DNA from: Craterostigma plantagineum
Lineage: Eukaryota; Streptophyta; Magnoliopsida; Lamiales; Linderniaceae
Assembly (NCBI GenBank): GCA_027422505.1
Contig: JAPQWV010000005.1
Coordinates: 14,079,501-14,143,500 of the forward strand
Length of the DNA stretch: 64,000 nt
Direction of reading: 5' to 3'
The notes under the pieces were generated by a model. It made no database searches and was not told the origin of the DNA. It saw nothing but the letters and a program-made list of their open reading frames with translations. The number at the start of each line of letters is the position of its first letter. Position 1 is the first letter of the stretch. The position numbers were made by a program, and so were the translations under genes. This document shows, one piece after another, positions 23,999-34,854 of the stretch.

Positions 23999-26048
23999 AT
24001 GGAGGAGGCTGATCACGAAACGGCGATCCCGGCGGCGCCGCCCGATCAGGATCTGATATCGGGTGCTGATATTATGGCGATGCAAATCCCAGACTTACCG
24101 GACCTGGCGGGTCTAATGGCCAAATATCCGGAGTTTGCTACGTGTTTTGATGCGCCGAGATTTCTGGCGATGATCGGACGGATTCAACAGGCTGCTGCGA
24201 CGGGGGGTGGACACAAGGATGGTCCGAATGGTCCGTCAATCGCCGGCGGTTCTGGTGCGCCTAATACATCGGCGCGATTGGCTAGGGTTTCTGTCAACCC
24301 GTTTGCAGACCCGTCTGCTGATGGTGGTCGATCTGATGCAGCACCGACGGAGAACATGGGGGTAATGGGATCTGCTAATATGATCGGGAGCCACTCTGCC
24401 ACGTTGGACGCCGCCGCTGATCGCCAACTGAGGTCGGGCCCAATTATGACGGCTCAGCAGAATGGGCCTAGGGTTTTGCCGGGTTCTCCACCTGCGCGAT
24501 GCACCATCACGGCTCCACTCAAAGGAATTTTAAGGCCTCCTAACCGCAAGCAACGGTGGGGACGGCCCGATACTCCGCCACCTTTGCGGATGATGGCTCG
24601 CCGGTCGGTCGCGATGGGCTCGCCTGCGTTTGAGGAGCGATTTGACGAGGAAATTGAGGTCGATGATAGACAAGTGCATGCTTCCCCGGAGACTGATGCA
24701 AATCACACCAGGGTTCCTCGTCATCAACCCATTGTGGAAGCTCGGCCCATGCTCACGGCTCCGGCTGGTGATGTTGTATCGAACCGAGCGACGACCCCAA
24801 AGATGTTATATACGGATGTAGTGGCGGGAAAAACATTGACGGAGTCACCTACTCGAACTAGCACTAATCGGATTGTGGGTGTTGGGGAACATAGGGGGCA
24901 TGGGGACATGCGACGCTTAGCTCTGGAGTACGTCGCGCCTAAATCGATTAGTGACAAAGTATCAGTGGTGGCCCCGACATGGGACGTGGCTTCCCAAGGC
25001 TTCGCAAGGTGGGAGAATACTTTGGTTGGCTACTTTTTTGGGCCGAAACCTTACTTTCCATTTGTGGAACGGTTTGTAAGGGCGAGATGGACTGGTTTGG
25101 TGGAGGTCCGTGCAACGACGAATGGATTCTTTCGGTTCCGTTTTGAGTCTCCCACAACCATGAACGAGGCATTGGAGGGTGGCCCGTGGCTTCTACAGGG
25201 CCAGCCGTTGTTCCTGGAGGTGTGGCGGCCGGGCATGTCGATGGAACGGAAGGAACTTGTCGAGGTCCCGCTCTGGGTAAAACTGTGGAACGTGCCCAGT
25301 GAGTTTTGGACCAAAGCGGGATTGGGTGTGGTCGCTAGTGGTGTTGGGAAACCCCTTTTTGCTGATGGCATCACGGCTAAGGGGGAACGCATAGACTACG
25401 CCCGTGTATGCGTCATGAAGGAACTCGCCACCCCCTTTGTCGAGAAGGTGGATATTGAGCTCCCCAATGCCGAAGGGAGTACTAGTGGCACGATTACAGT
25501 TACTGTGGAGTATGAATGGAAACCGAGGAGGTGCGATCTGTGCAATACATGGGCTCATGGGGAGACACAATGTCCCAAACAGAAGAGACCCGCTCCGGCC
25601 CGACAGGCCAATATGGCGGGCCCGACAGGCCAATATGCAGCCGCCATCCCAAGCACGTCCGGCGACTAAGGTGGTGGTACATGAACGTCCACAACATGAG
25701 CGCCCAAAGCGAGATCATTCTCGGCAGGGTCATGTCCCACACTCGGAATGGAGACAGGTCGGTGCCCATGGTAAGGCGATACGGGTTGAGCTGAGTGCGG
25801 CGGCGACAAGGACTGGCTCGCCTTCTCGCATAGCGCCGTCAAGGACGGGCTCGCCGTCACGCACGCAGCCGCTAGCCGCTTACATCCCAGGCAGCCCATG
25901 TCGAGCCACGGAGGCTGACGCCACTCACCAATCTGATGGCAACTTCTTTTCGGTGCTACAAGGTTTGCGGGATGATGATAATGATCCCTTAGATACACTG
26001 ACTACGGGCCCTAAAGCACATGCAGCCCGCAATGGGGCTCATTCATAA
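23999..26048 (+). pseudogene. LINE ORF1 (nucleic-acid-binding protein), broken by a 22-bp duplication
   Basis: The frame from ATG 23999 is open for 556 codons to a stop at 25669. In plants such ORF1 proteins bind the LINE RNA. Residues about 320-460 form a DUF4283-type domain (WENTLVGYFFG, PWLLQGQPLFLEVW), and residues about 511-524 are a CX2CX4HX4C zinc knuckle (CDLCNTWAHGETQC). Just after the knuckle, GGCCCGACAGGCCAATATG occurs twice with a 22-bp period (about 25597-25640). Twenty-two bases shift the frame by one. The downstream frame continues open to 26048 with EWRQVGAHGK and FFSVLQ stretches like normal ORF1 C-termini. So the original protein was longer, about 675 residues, and the stop at 25669 is secondary. 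The truncated form keeps both recognised domains. Confidence 0.86.
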
Positions 26049-26062
26049 TACCGGAGGGTTCA

Positions 26063-29000
26063 TGGAATGTGCGTGGTCTTAATAGACAAGACCACAGGAG
26101 GGCGGTGGGGGAATGGATTGCGCGAGGGGGATTGTGCTTAGTTGGACTGATTGAGACGAGGGTGGCTGAGTCTAATGCAGCACGTATTTCAGATGGTCTT
26201 CGGCCGCGTTGGGCCTGGTATTTCGACTATGAAGATGGCCCGGGGAACCGCATTTGGGTGGGATGGGATCCTGCATTGCTTAGTGTGACTATTATGGCGA
26301 AGTCCAGTCAAGCTCTCCATTGTCGGGTGGAACGGCTTGGCACGTCGGAACACCTGTTCATCTCGTTTGTTTACGGGCAGTCTCGACGGGAGGATCGTAA
26401 TACATTATGGGAGGAGTTGATCCAGTTCTCTGCTCTACGCGTTGAGGATGCATGGTTGGTAACGGGGGACTTCAACACTATCTTGCATGCGGGCGAGGGA
26501 CGAGGGGGTGCTCCTCAAGTGCGTGATATGTTGGACTTTCAGGCATGCCTCCTCAGCGCTGACCTTACTTCGCTCCCGTCCATGGGGCAAGAGTTCACGT
26601 GGTACAATCAGCAGAGGGGCCTCGCGGGCATATGGAGGAAGTTAGACCGCATGCTTGGCAATCCACAGTGGTTCGCACGGTATCAGGATGTCTGCTTTCG
26701 CTGTGACATGCCTGCTACATCTGATCACTCACCGCTATCGTTGGGGGAGGTGCGGCCGGGGCCACGGGGTACGTCGTTTCGCTTTGAGAATTTTCTTACC
26801 AAGGAGCCGGAATTCTTGGGTCATGTTCGGCGGGTCTGGAGCATTCCGTTGACGGGTTTCCCCATGTACGTGTTGATTCAGCGGTTGAAAGTACTGAAGC
26901 CGATCTTCAAACAGATGAGGCGTGCTAAAGGGTATTTAGCTGCTAATGTGGCTGAGGCCTTTGGTTTCTTGGGAATTGCTCAGGAGTTTGCAGCTCGATA
27001 TCCACTTGAGGTACTATTCCATGACCTAGAACGGCATTGTCGTTCCCTCTACGCTAGGGCTGTTGAAGTAGAACACACGGCGCTGTCCCAACGAGCGAAG
27101 CTTGCGTGGCTCAAAGATGGTGATCAATGCACTTCCTACTTCTTTAGGAAGGTTGCGATACGGCGCGTGATGAATCGCATTGTTTCGTTGGAAAGCAACA
27201 GTGGCGTACCATTAGAGACACCGGATGAAGTGGAAGGGGAGCTGTTGGGGTTTTATCAGGATTTGCTTGGCCAATCCGCGCGCATGACTCCCGTTTCACG
27301 GGCTGAGATACAAGGGGCCATTTCACGCAAGCTTTCCCCAGCTGCGTCGGCCGATATGATCCGGCCAGTGGATGGCGAGGAGGTGAGGCAGGCACTGTTC
27401 TCTATGGGGGATGAGAAAGCACCTGGGCCTGATGGGTTTACGGCTGCTTTTTTCAAATCAGCTTGGGAGATTGTTGGCCCGGATGTTATATGTGCTACAC
27501 AAGACTTCTTCAACACCGGATGTTTACTCAAGGGGCTCAACAGTACGCTTATTACACTCATACCTAAGCGGGATTCCCCACGCCGAGCGACAGACTTTCG
27601 ACCCATTTCGTGCTGTAACGTCTTGTACAAGATTATCTCCAAGGTGTTGGCCAATCGCCTGAAGCCAGTACTAAGAGGGCTGGTCCATGCTTCACAGACG
27701 GCGTTTATACCTGGAAGGCGCATCAGTGATAATATACTATTGGCACAGGAGCTTTGCCTTGGGTATATGAGCAAAGGACGGCCTTCGCGAGCTATGCTAA
27801 AGGTAGATCTTGCCAAGGCCTATGACAAGGTGGAATGGAGTTTCTTACTGGCGACTCTTCAGGCGATGGGGTTCCACCCAAGGTATATTGAGTGGATACG
27901 AAGCTGCATGACGACCACCACCTTTTCTATCAACATCAACGGGCGGCCGGCGGGATACTTTGCTGGCAAGAGAGGTATTCGCCAAGGTGATCCCATCTCA
28001 CCTTATCTCTTTACCCTAGTCATGGAGGTGCTCCACGGCATTGTTGTGCGATCTATACAGTCGGAACCGCGGTTTCGCTATCACTGGCGTTGCGAATCCA
28101 TAGCCCTTCCTATGCTAGTCTTTGCGGACGATCTGCTTCTTTTCTGTCAGGCTGATCCTATATCAGTCCGGGTCCTGAAGGAGGCGTTGATGTCGTTCGC
28201 TCAGCTGTCTGGGTTACATCCGAACCCTGATAAGAGCGAGATGTATATTTCACGCAGGGCTGATATCCTCAAGGGGCAGTTACTGACCTTGATGGGATTC
28301 CGTGAAGGTCGATTACCTGTACGTTATCTGGGAATCCCGCTTATTGCCTCTCGCCTTACGATAGCCGACTGCACACCACTGCTGCAGCGAGTGGATACAC
28401 GCATCGGATCTTGGCTGAACCAGTCGTTGTCATATGCTGGAAGGGTGCAGTTGATTAAGTCGGTCCTTCAGGCCCTACATGTCTACTGGTCGGGGGTCTT
28501 CTTGCTACCCAAGGGTATTATACGCGCTTTGGAAACTAGATTTCGACGATTCCTATGGGGAGGTGCCACGGCCAAGGTTGCGTGGGACGATGTCTGTTTG
28601 CCGGTGCGAGAGGGTGGCTTGGGTCTACGTTCGATCGCTACGGACAACAGGGCCCTCTTGCTTCAGGTCTTATGGAGGGTGATTACTCGACCTGATGACT
28701 CGATTTGGGTGGAATGGTTGTACAGCACACGACTGCATACGAGGTCCCTTTGGACCATTCCCATTTCGGCTACTACTGCGTGGAGTTGGAGGAAGCTGCT
28801 GCAGCTGAGGCCGGTAATTCTCCCTTTTCTTGACTTTACGATTGGGGATGGTACATCATTATTATTATGGGAGGATCCATGGCTACGGGGTGTTCCATTG
28901 TTGGCCCGCTACCCTCGAGGACCGCTAGTAATGGGGCTGCCGGTGGGTACACGTCTGAGCTGCGTCATTGATGGCCAAGGATGGAATTGGCCCGGGAGGT

Positions 29001-29659
29001 CAACGGTTGAGTATCTGGAGTTTAGCCAGCACCTTCCGCCAATTCACCCTACTAGGCGTGATGTGATTTCTTGGAAGGAGGCGCCAGAGGGCAGACCCAC
29101 AGCACGATTAATTAGGGAGGCGCTGCGAATACGACGGCCTATTGTCGCTTGGGCACGCCTGTTCGGGGGCCCCCTAAAGGTCCCTCCTCATCAGGTCATC
29201 TTGTGGTTAGCCATTCGAGATCGTCTATCGACCAGAGATAAGCCTTGGGTAGCACAGCGCGCTGGGACTCCCGCTTGTGTCCTCTGTGATGCACTACATT
29301 TTGAGATAGTTCAGCATCTGTTTTTTGACTGCGGCTTCTCTCGCAATTGTGTCCGGCTGTTGAGGAGGAAGATCAGATGGGCATGGCCATATCGGGACTG
29401 GAGGCAGGGTCTACAGTGGGCTGCGACGCGGTGGGGAGGGCAGCATCTCTTACAGGTCGCCTACCGCCATGTTATCGCATCATTGGTGTACCATATATGG
29501 CACGCTCGCAACAAGCGCTGGAAGGAAGGGGCTATCACCACTCCGGACAGGCTAGTTGGGGCGGTTATTGACATGGTTTGCATGCGTCTTATTGGGACTT
29601 CATCAAAATTTGAACTCCAAAGGGCTGCTATACGACGACTGTGGCGTGTAGCTTGGTAG
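26063..29659 (+). CDS. LINE ORF2: endonuclease, reverse transcriptase, C-terminal zinc domain
   Basis: This frame encodes the LINE enzyme that nicks target DNA and copies its RNA into the nick. The first recognisable residues are WNVRGLN at 26063, the start of the APE-type endonuclease. GLIETRV, VTGDFNTIL (about 26458) and SDHSPL (about 26720) follow as its catalytic signatures. The RT has APGPDGFTAAFF near 27420, FRPISCCN near 27597, KVDLAKAYDKVEW near 27800, RQGDPISPY near 27982 and the catalytic FADDLLLF near 28119. A zf-RVT block (CVLCDALHFE...HLFFDC) lies near 29277-29332, and the protein ends RRLWRVAW. About 1199 codons are open, close to the usual length. No ATG is visible just before WNVRGLN; the frame runs upstream through CATAATACCGG near the ORF1 stop at 26048. 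The start may have mutated, or translation may reinitiate after ORF1. Confidence 0.92.
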   Translation, partial: WNVRGLNRQDHRRAVGEWIARGGLCLVGLIETRVAESNAARISDGLRPRWAWYFDYEDGPGNRIWVGWDPALLSVTIMAKSSQALHCRVERLGTSEHLFISFVYGQSRREDRNTLWEELIQFSALRVEDAWLVTGDFNTILHAGEGRGGAPQVRDMLDFQACLLSADLTSLPSMGQEFTWYNQQRGLAGIWRKLDRMLGNPQWFARYQDVCFRCDMPATSDHSPLSLGEVRPGPRGTSFRFENFLTKEPEFLGHVRRVWSIPLTGFPMYVLIQRLKVLKPIFKQMRRAKGYLAANVAEAFGFLGIAQEFAARYPLEVLFHDLERHCRSLYARAVEVEHTALSQRAKLAWLKDGDQCTSYFFRKVAIRRVMNRIVSLESNSGVPLETPDEVEGELLGFYQDLLGQSARMTPVSRAEIQGAISRKLSPAASADMIRPVDGEEVRQALFSMGDEKAPGPDGFTAAFFKSAWEIVGPDVICATQDFFNTGCLLKGLNSTLITLIPKRDSPRRATDFRPISCCNVLYKIISKVLANRLKPVLRGLVHASQTAFIPGRRISDNILLAQELCLGYMSKGRPSRAMLKVDLAKAYDKVEWSFLLATLQAMGFHPRYIEWIRSCMTTTTFSININGRPAGYFAGKRGIRQGDPISPYLFTLVMEVLHGIVVRSIQSEPRFRYHWRCESIALPMLVFADDLLLFCQADPISVRVLKEALMSFAQLSGLHPNPDKSEMYISRRADILKGQLLTLMGFREGRLPVRYLGIPLIASRLTIADCTPLLQRVDTRIGSWLNQSLSYAGRVQLIKSVLQALHVYWSGVFLLPKGIIRALETRFRRFLWGGATAKVAWDDVCLPVREGGLGLRSIATDNRALLLQVLWRVITRPDDSIWVEWLYSTRLHTRSLWTIPISATTAWSWRKLLQLRPVILPFLDFTIGDGTSLLLWEDPWLRGVPLLARYPRGPLVMGLPVGTRLSCVIDGQGWNWPGRSTVEYLEFSQHLPPIHPTRRDVISWKEAPEGRPTARLIREALRIRRPIVAWARLFGGPLKVPPHQVILWLAIRDRLSTRDKPWVAQRAGTPACVLCDALHFEIVQHLFFDCGFSRNCVRLLRRKIRWAWPYRDWRQGLQWAATRWGGQHLLQVAYRHVIASLVYHIWHARNKRWKEGAITTPDRLVGAVIDMVCMRLIGTSSKFELQRAAIRRLWRVAW

Positions 29660-29825
29660 TTCCTTGGTTATTGTTGCGTTTTTCATTTGTATTAGTGGTG
29701 GATGCCGGCAGTGTGTTGCTGGTTTGCATGTGAGGATTACATCCTTACTCATCTGTACATTACCTTTTTTTCTTATATATATACACGGAGCCTATTCCAA
29801 AAAAAAAAAAAATTCTCACGTTCTA

Positions 29826-31268
29826 TTTCTAATGAGCATCTTAACTCCTCTATTTTTCCTAACAATAGGGGGTATATAAAGAGAATTTTCAAAATGATGA
29901 TTTTGTGCTTCTTCTTTAATAGAAAGATCTTCAGGTAGTTTAATTAACTCAAGACTCCAACCTTTGGGAAGTTCCCTAATGTTGTAGCTTTGATTCAATT
30001 CGGTGTAGGAGAAGGGAATTTCAACCCTAGTTTTGGCTTTTCTTTTGGTTTCTTCTAAAGCATCTATTTCTTTAGAATTAGTAAAAACCATAAGATCTAT
30101 TAATCCTGGACCCATGTATTGAATGTCGTAAAGTTGCTTACAATCAACTTTCGACAAACACCGTGGGTTCTCAAAGCCTAAGCCAAATTTATAACCATAA
30201 AATTCTAAGTCCATGGGTTGATTTAAAAATATTGTCTTTTCAGTCTGTCCCCTTCTAACAAGAAGATCTTCTAACTTTTTAACCTTAGTATATAACTTCT
30301 TTCGTTCTTCCCTTAACAGAGCATAGTTATTTTCTATTGTAATTTTGGAGACTTGACAAGCATCTAATTCTACACCAAGTTTACTAACTTTTGCATTTGA
30401 TTCTTCTAATTGGGCTTATAAGTTAGTAATCGTAGTGGTAGCTTCGGTTATCCTACAATTGAGGGTTGCTTTCTCATTGAGATTCCTAACCAAACAATTG
30501 TAGTTATTTGCTAGCCTATCCTCCAATTCTTTAATCTTCACACTATACTGCTCTGTCTTAGATGAACTAGTCTCCCTAGAATGTAAGCTCTTAGTGAGTT
30601 CTTCTATCTTCGTATGGGAGCTTCTAAGTTCAGATTCGAGACTAGTGATCTTCTCTTTAGACCTAGACAATTTGTCTTCTACTTCCTTTATACATTTCTG
30701 CTCATGTTTCATGTTAGCGTATTCTATTTTATACGATTCTAACATGGTCAATAATGTGGAAGGGAAGTCTACCTCTTGTGAAGAGGTGGATGCGTTCTCG
30801 TCGTCCGTTTGATTTGCGGTTTCGGCGTCTGATTCATTGTCGAGACGGGCCATGAGGGCTAAATTTTCTTCTTCAGAGCTCGACGTGTCCTCGAGCCATT
30901 GGTCTTGTTCGGCCATGAGAGCTACTCCAGCTTCCTTCTGTTTATTCAATTGGAGCTTCCTGGAGTAGTAGGTGGCATCTCTCTTCTTCGGAAGAGTGCA
31001 CTCTCTGGCAAAGTGACCTGTCTTGCCACAGTTGAAGCATTTGTTCGCCTCTTTTGGGTTCTTGACTTCGGAGCTCTCTGGTGCACGTTCTTTGTTTTTA
31101 GAGCTTGTAGTCCGAAGTTTGCTGGCTGAGGTTGAAGACTTCTTCTTGAAGGTACTTCTTGCTCATCATCTTCCTATCAAGGCCAACTGCTTCCCTAGGG
31201 ATTTTATATTTGGCTCAACGTCGGTGTCCGATTCTTCTTCCGACTCTGAAAGTGAAGGAGGCCTAACG
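29826..31268 (-). pseudogene. Copia E gag middle part: coiled coil and zinc knuckle
   Basis: On the minus strand this continues gag of copia E on the other side of the full-length LINE. A zinc knuckle of the CFNCGK...CT form lies near 31040-30995, followed by an acidic stretch (TSSSEEENLALMARLDNESD near 30900-30830). A long coiled-coil-like region rich in Glu, Lys and Leu runs from about 30720 to 30250. The segment with MDLEFYGYKFGLGFENPRCL (30214 leftward) is the same as in copia F at 35284. In-frame stops and frameshifts lie near 30415 and 30225. The long coiled-coil gag is compatible with a Sirevirus-type element, whose gag is known to be large. Confidence 0.82.
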
Positions 31269-32130
31269 ATCTTTTCTTTTCTTTGGATATACTACGACGG
31301 AATACATGGATATTGCTGCACTTTTACCTCCTACCCGGCCGACTGAGGAGGACAGGATAAGGTGGACTGCGACCGGAAATGGCTGTTTCAACTACCCACT
31401 CGGCTCGTGAGAGCTTACGCACTCACCTCCCTAAGGTCCCGTGGTACACACTCTTTGGCGGTCCTATTTCTGTTCCCCGACACGAGTTCATCTTTTGGCT
31501 CGCGATTAGGAACAAGTTAGCCACCAAGGATAAGGTCTGGGTGGCCGCGGCGGCGGGGAACACTATATGCCTACTCTGCGACGACCACCTTGACGAGACG
31601 ATACAGCATTTATTCTTCGAGTGCTCCTTTTCTAGACATTGTCTACATCTTATTCGTACTCGTATGCGCTTTACCTGGCCGCACACGGAGTGGCTTGCGG
31701 CGATTCACTGGGCTGCTAGCAGATGGAGGAGGAATCACCTCTCTGCGTTCGGACCGCGGCACGCTCTTGCTTCATTGATTTTTACCATATCTGGTCCGAG
31801 CGCAATCGGCGGTGGTACGAGGGACAACGGCGTTCTCCGGATCAGATTGCTTCAGAGGTCGAAGCCCTTCTCGGCGTGCGACTTACCACTTTGTCGCGCA
31901 AGCATGAGCTGCAGAGATGTGCCATGCGTAGGGTTTGGCGCATTGCATGGTCATGATTGCCTTCGCTCTCACTTTTTTCAGTTTGATCTTTTTCGGTTCT
32001 AGTTTTTCGATGTGAGCTGGTAGCATGTTACCAGTTGGTCTTTGGTGCATACTGCACGATTTTCTGTACAGACTTCTTCTTTTGTTATTTTAGTGACCGT
32101 TTCCCAAAAAAAAAAATCTTTTCTTTTCTT
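31269..32130 (+). mobile_element. 5'-truncated LINE in copia E gag, 15-bp TSD
   Basis: ATCTTTTCTTTTCTT at 31269-31283 is repeated at 32116-32130 and encloses about 832 bp ending in an A-run. The plus strand encodes the ORF2 C-terminal part: FGGPISVPRHEFIFWLAIRN near 31450-31510, CLLCDDHLDETIQHLFFEC near 31567-31625, and after a frameshift near 31770 the end RRVWRIAWS near 31930-31956. It is a different subfamily from the full-length copy, judged by protein divergence and 3' UTR. It was inactive on insertion. Confidence 0.94.
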
Positions 32131-32555
32131 AGCTTTGAGCTCCTCTTCTCTGAGACTAAGGCAACAGTGTCTTCGATCTGTTTGTCCTTCTGCTCCTTTT
32201 GAATCTTGCTTATATCATCCTCATGTTGTGCGAGATTGTCAAACACGGCATGGATATCCAGCTCCTCTAGATCTTTATTCTGTCGAATTTGATTGGATAT
32301 CTTTTTCCATTCCGCGGGCAGGAAAGAGAGAAATCTGATTTTTGTCTCCATGTTGGTCTTCGTGATTTCTATCTTCCTCATCTCGTTGAGAAGAGTGAGG
32401 TATCTTTGGTAGATCTCATATAGAGTTTCCTCCGGCTTTGCTTTGAAGGAGTCGTAAGCAGTGAGGATATTTGCCTTTTTGGCCTTTATGCCGACTTCTG
32501 TCCTTTGCACATCCTATGCAGTTCGTCCCACATTCCTTTAGCCACTCGAACAGGG
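32131..32555 (-). pseudogene. Copia E gag N-terminal part (UBN2-type domain)
   Basis: The minus strand reads KKANILTAYDSFKAKPEETLYEIYQRYLTLLNEM-type sequence (quoted in part: SFKAKPEETLYEIYQRYLTL), then MRKIEITKTNMETKIRFLSF and PAEWKKISNQIRQNKDL, a copia gag (UBN2) domain. It matches the gag of copia F on the plus strand a few hundred bases to the right, at roughly 90% by eye. The element stops near 32555 without a 5' LTR. An in-frame stop lies just before the first visible methionine (near 32511). Confidence 0.83.
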
Positions 32556-32564
32556 ACTAGCACA

Positions 32565-33778
32565 ATTCTGGGTTCATGTACCCGGTGATGAAACGGCCAC
32601 TCCTGCAACTCCTACTAGGCGACCTAAGGAGCCTAGGGAGTACACAATTGAGGAGAGGGCTCGAGCTAAGGCTGATCTAGTAGCCATGAACACCCTCATG
32701 CAGGGCATCCCCAACGACATATACCGACAGATTGATAGCCTTTCATCGGCTAAAGGAATATGGGAGAACTGCATAGGATGATGCAGAGGACGGAAGTTGG
32801 AATAAAGGCCAAAAAGGCGAACATTCTCACCGCTTACGACTCTTTCAAAGCAAAGCATGAGGAGAGTCTATACGAGATCTACCAAAGATACCTCACTCTT
32901 CTCAACGAGATGAGGTAGATAGAGATCACGAAGACCAACATGGAGACAAATATCAGATTTCTATCTTCTCTGCCCGCGGAATGGAAGAAAATATCCACTC
33001 AGATTCGACAAAACAAAGTCTAGAGGAGTTGGATGTCCATGCCGTGTTTGACAATCTCGCACAGCATGAGGATGATATAAGCGAGATTCTCAAGGAGCAG
33101 AAAGGCAAACAGAACGAAGACACTGTTGCCTTAGTCTCGGAGAAAAGGAGCTCAAGATCAAGAAAGGAAAAGACCATTAGACCTCCTTCACCTTCAGAGT
33201 CGGAAGAAGAGTCGGACTCCGATGTTGAGCCAAATCTGAAAGCACTGGGAAAGCAGTAAGCTCTCATAGGACAAATGATGTGCAAGAAGTACTTCAAAAA
33301 GTTGTCAACCTCAGCCAACCGGCTTCGGACTACAAGCTCTATAAACAAAGAACGTGCACCAGAGAGCTCCGATGTCAAGAATCCTAAGGAGGCTAACAAG
33401 TGCTTCAACTGTGGCAAGCCAGGTCACTTCGCCAGAGAGTGCACTCTTCCGAAGAAGAGAGATGCCAACTACTACTCCAGGAAGCTCCAATTGACGAAAC
33501 AGAAGGAAGCTGGAGTAGCTCTCATGGCCGAACAAGAACAATGGCTTGAGGAAACATCGAGTTCTGAAGAAGAGAATTTAGCCCTCATGGCCCGTCTCGA
33601 CAATGAATCAGACGCCGAAACCGAAAATCAAACGGACGACGAGAACGCATCCACCTCTTCACAAGAGGTAGACATCCCTTCCACATTCTTGACCATGTTA
33701 GAATCATATAAAATAGAATACGCTAACATGAAACATGAGCAGAAATGTATAAAGGAAGTACTACAAATTGTCTAGGTC
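32565..33778 (+). pseudogene. Copia F gag N-terminal part: UBN2-type domain and zinc knuckle
   Basis: The plus strand has the gag blocks REYTIEERARAKADLVAMNT near 32640, GIPNDIYRQIDSLSSAKGIW near 32705 and SFKAKHEESLYEIYQRYLTL near 32845. PAEWKKIS follows near 32970, then the zinc knuckle CFNCGKPGHFARECT at about 33400-33445 and an acidic tail with TSSSEEENLALMARLDNESD near 33560. In-frame stops occur near 32785, 32918 and 33022, and another near 33258. The block runs head to head with the gag of copia E; neither has a 5' LTR. It ends at 33778, where a LINE interrupts it. Confidence 0.85.
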
Positions 33779-34854
33779 ATGATTGACTTCCGCATCGGGA
33801 ACGGGCAGACGATTCGCCTTTGGCAGGATCCTTGGCTCGGGGAAACACCGCTCATCGAAAGGTACCCTCGGGGACCGATCGCTATGGGATTACCTCACGA
33901 TATCCACTTGAATGCGGTGATTGGCCAGGCTGGATGGGAGTGGCCAGGCCAAACGTCGACGGAGTATTTGGAGTTCTCCGACCAGCTCCCGCCTGTCCAC
34001 CCAACCGAACAGGATAGCTTTCATTGGAAAGGATCTGTTGATGGGCGCTTCTCTGCCCGGGCTGTAAAGGAAACGCTTCGACCCCGTAGATCTCGAGTGC
34101 ATTGGGCCGAACTTTTTGGGGGTTGTATGCGAATTCCCCGCCACGACTTCATCCTTTGGCTCGCTATCCGGGAACGTTTAGCTACTAGGGACAACTTTTG
34201 GATTGCATCGCGCGCGAACTCTATGGCCTGCCTATTATGCGACAATGGGGGGACTGAAACTGTTAACCACCTTTTTTTCAACTGCCCATTTTCTATGCAG
34301 TGTCGTCGCGTGCTCCAACGGAAGACGAGATTTGCTTGGCCCTATCCGGATTGGCGTGTGGGGATTCGCTGGGCTTCTGCTAAATGGCGAGGCCAACACC
34401 TTCAGCACCAGGCGAATCGACACCTCCTATCGTCTCTCATCTACCACATCTGGGCGGAACGGAACCGCAGATGGCATGATGGTACACGGCGCACCCCAGA
34501 GGCTGTCACTGAAGAGATCATAGCCATGGTGCGTCTTCACCTCTCGGTTCTACCGGCTAAATACGAGCTTCAATATCGCGGTCTTCGTCGTATGTGGCAC
34601 ATTGCTTGGTAGGTTCAGTTGGGCTCCCTTGGCTCCCTTGGCTTCCTCGGCTTCCTTGGCTCCGCGGAACTCGTGACCTTTGCTTTCGCGCCGGGATCTC
34701 CCGGCGAGTTTGGGTGGTTTTGCCTTTGGTTGGAATGCTGTCTTTTTCTGGATTGTTTGCTTTTCTGTTTTGGTACGGCATGACTCGTCATGACTGCGGT
34801 TGTACCCTTGACCTCGTTTTATTTAATTACTATTTCCAAAAAAAAAAAGAAAAA
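33779..34854 (+). mobile_element. 5'-truncated LINE in copia F gag, no clear target-site duplication
   Basis: The plus strand is open for 277 codons (33779-34612) and encodes the ORF2 C-terminal part: FRIGNGQTIRLWQDPWLGET near 33787, FGGCMRIPRHDFILWLAIRE near 34114, the zinc block CLLCDNGGTETVNHLFFNC near 34230-34286, and the end RRMWHIAW. The 3' UTR has a short TTGGCTCCC-type tandem repeat (about 34620-34665) and an A-rich tail to about 34854. Compared with copia E, the flanking copia sequence lacks about 8-10 bases (AAAGAGAAG) and shows no duplication, so the insertion seems to have removed a little target DNA. Confidence 0.9.

Larger units (their letters stand above)
23750..29825 (+). mobile_element. 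Full-length L1-type LINE with 17-bp target-site duplication
   Basis: The element spans 23767-29808 (about 6.04 kb) inside the gag of copia E. AAAATTCTCTCGTTCTA at 23750-23766 is repeated with one mismatch at 29809-29825, and the uninterrupted target can be read in copia F near 35670-35695. It has a 5' UTR of about 230 bp, ORF1, ORF2, a 3' UTR with TATATATACACGGA, and a terminal A-run. ORF2 is open throughout. The near-perfect duplication and open ORF2 point to a recent insertion. The smaller LINE at 17945-20091 is the same or a sister subfamily, since both share the 3' UTR end. The inserted strand is opposite to its copia host. Confidence 0.94.

Noticed and set aside
24530..25998. Several minus-strand frames of 60-150 codons opposite LINE ORF1
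   Set aside because: They are shadows of GC-rich ORF1 coding sequence and have no recognisable domain.
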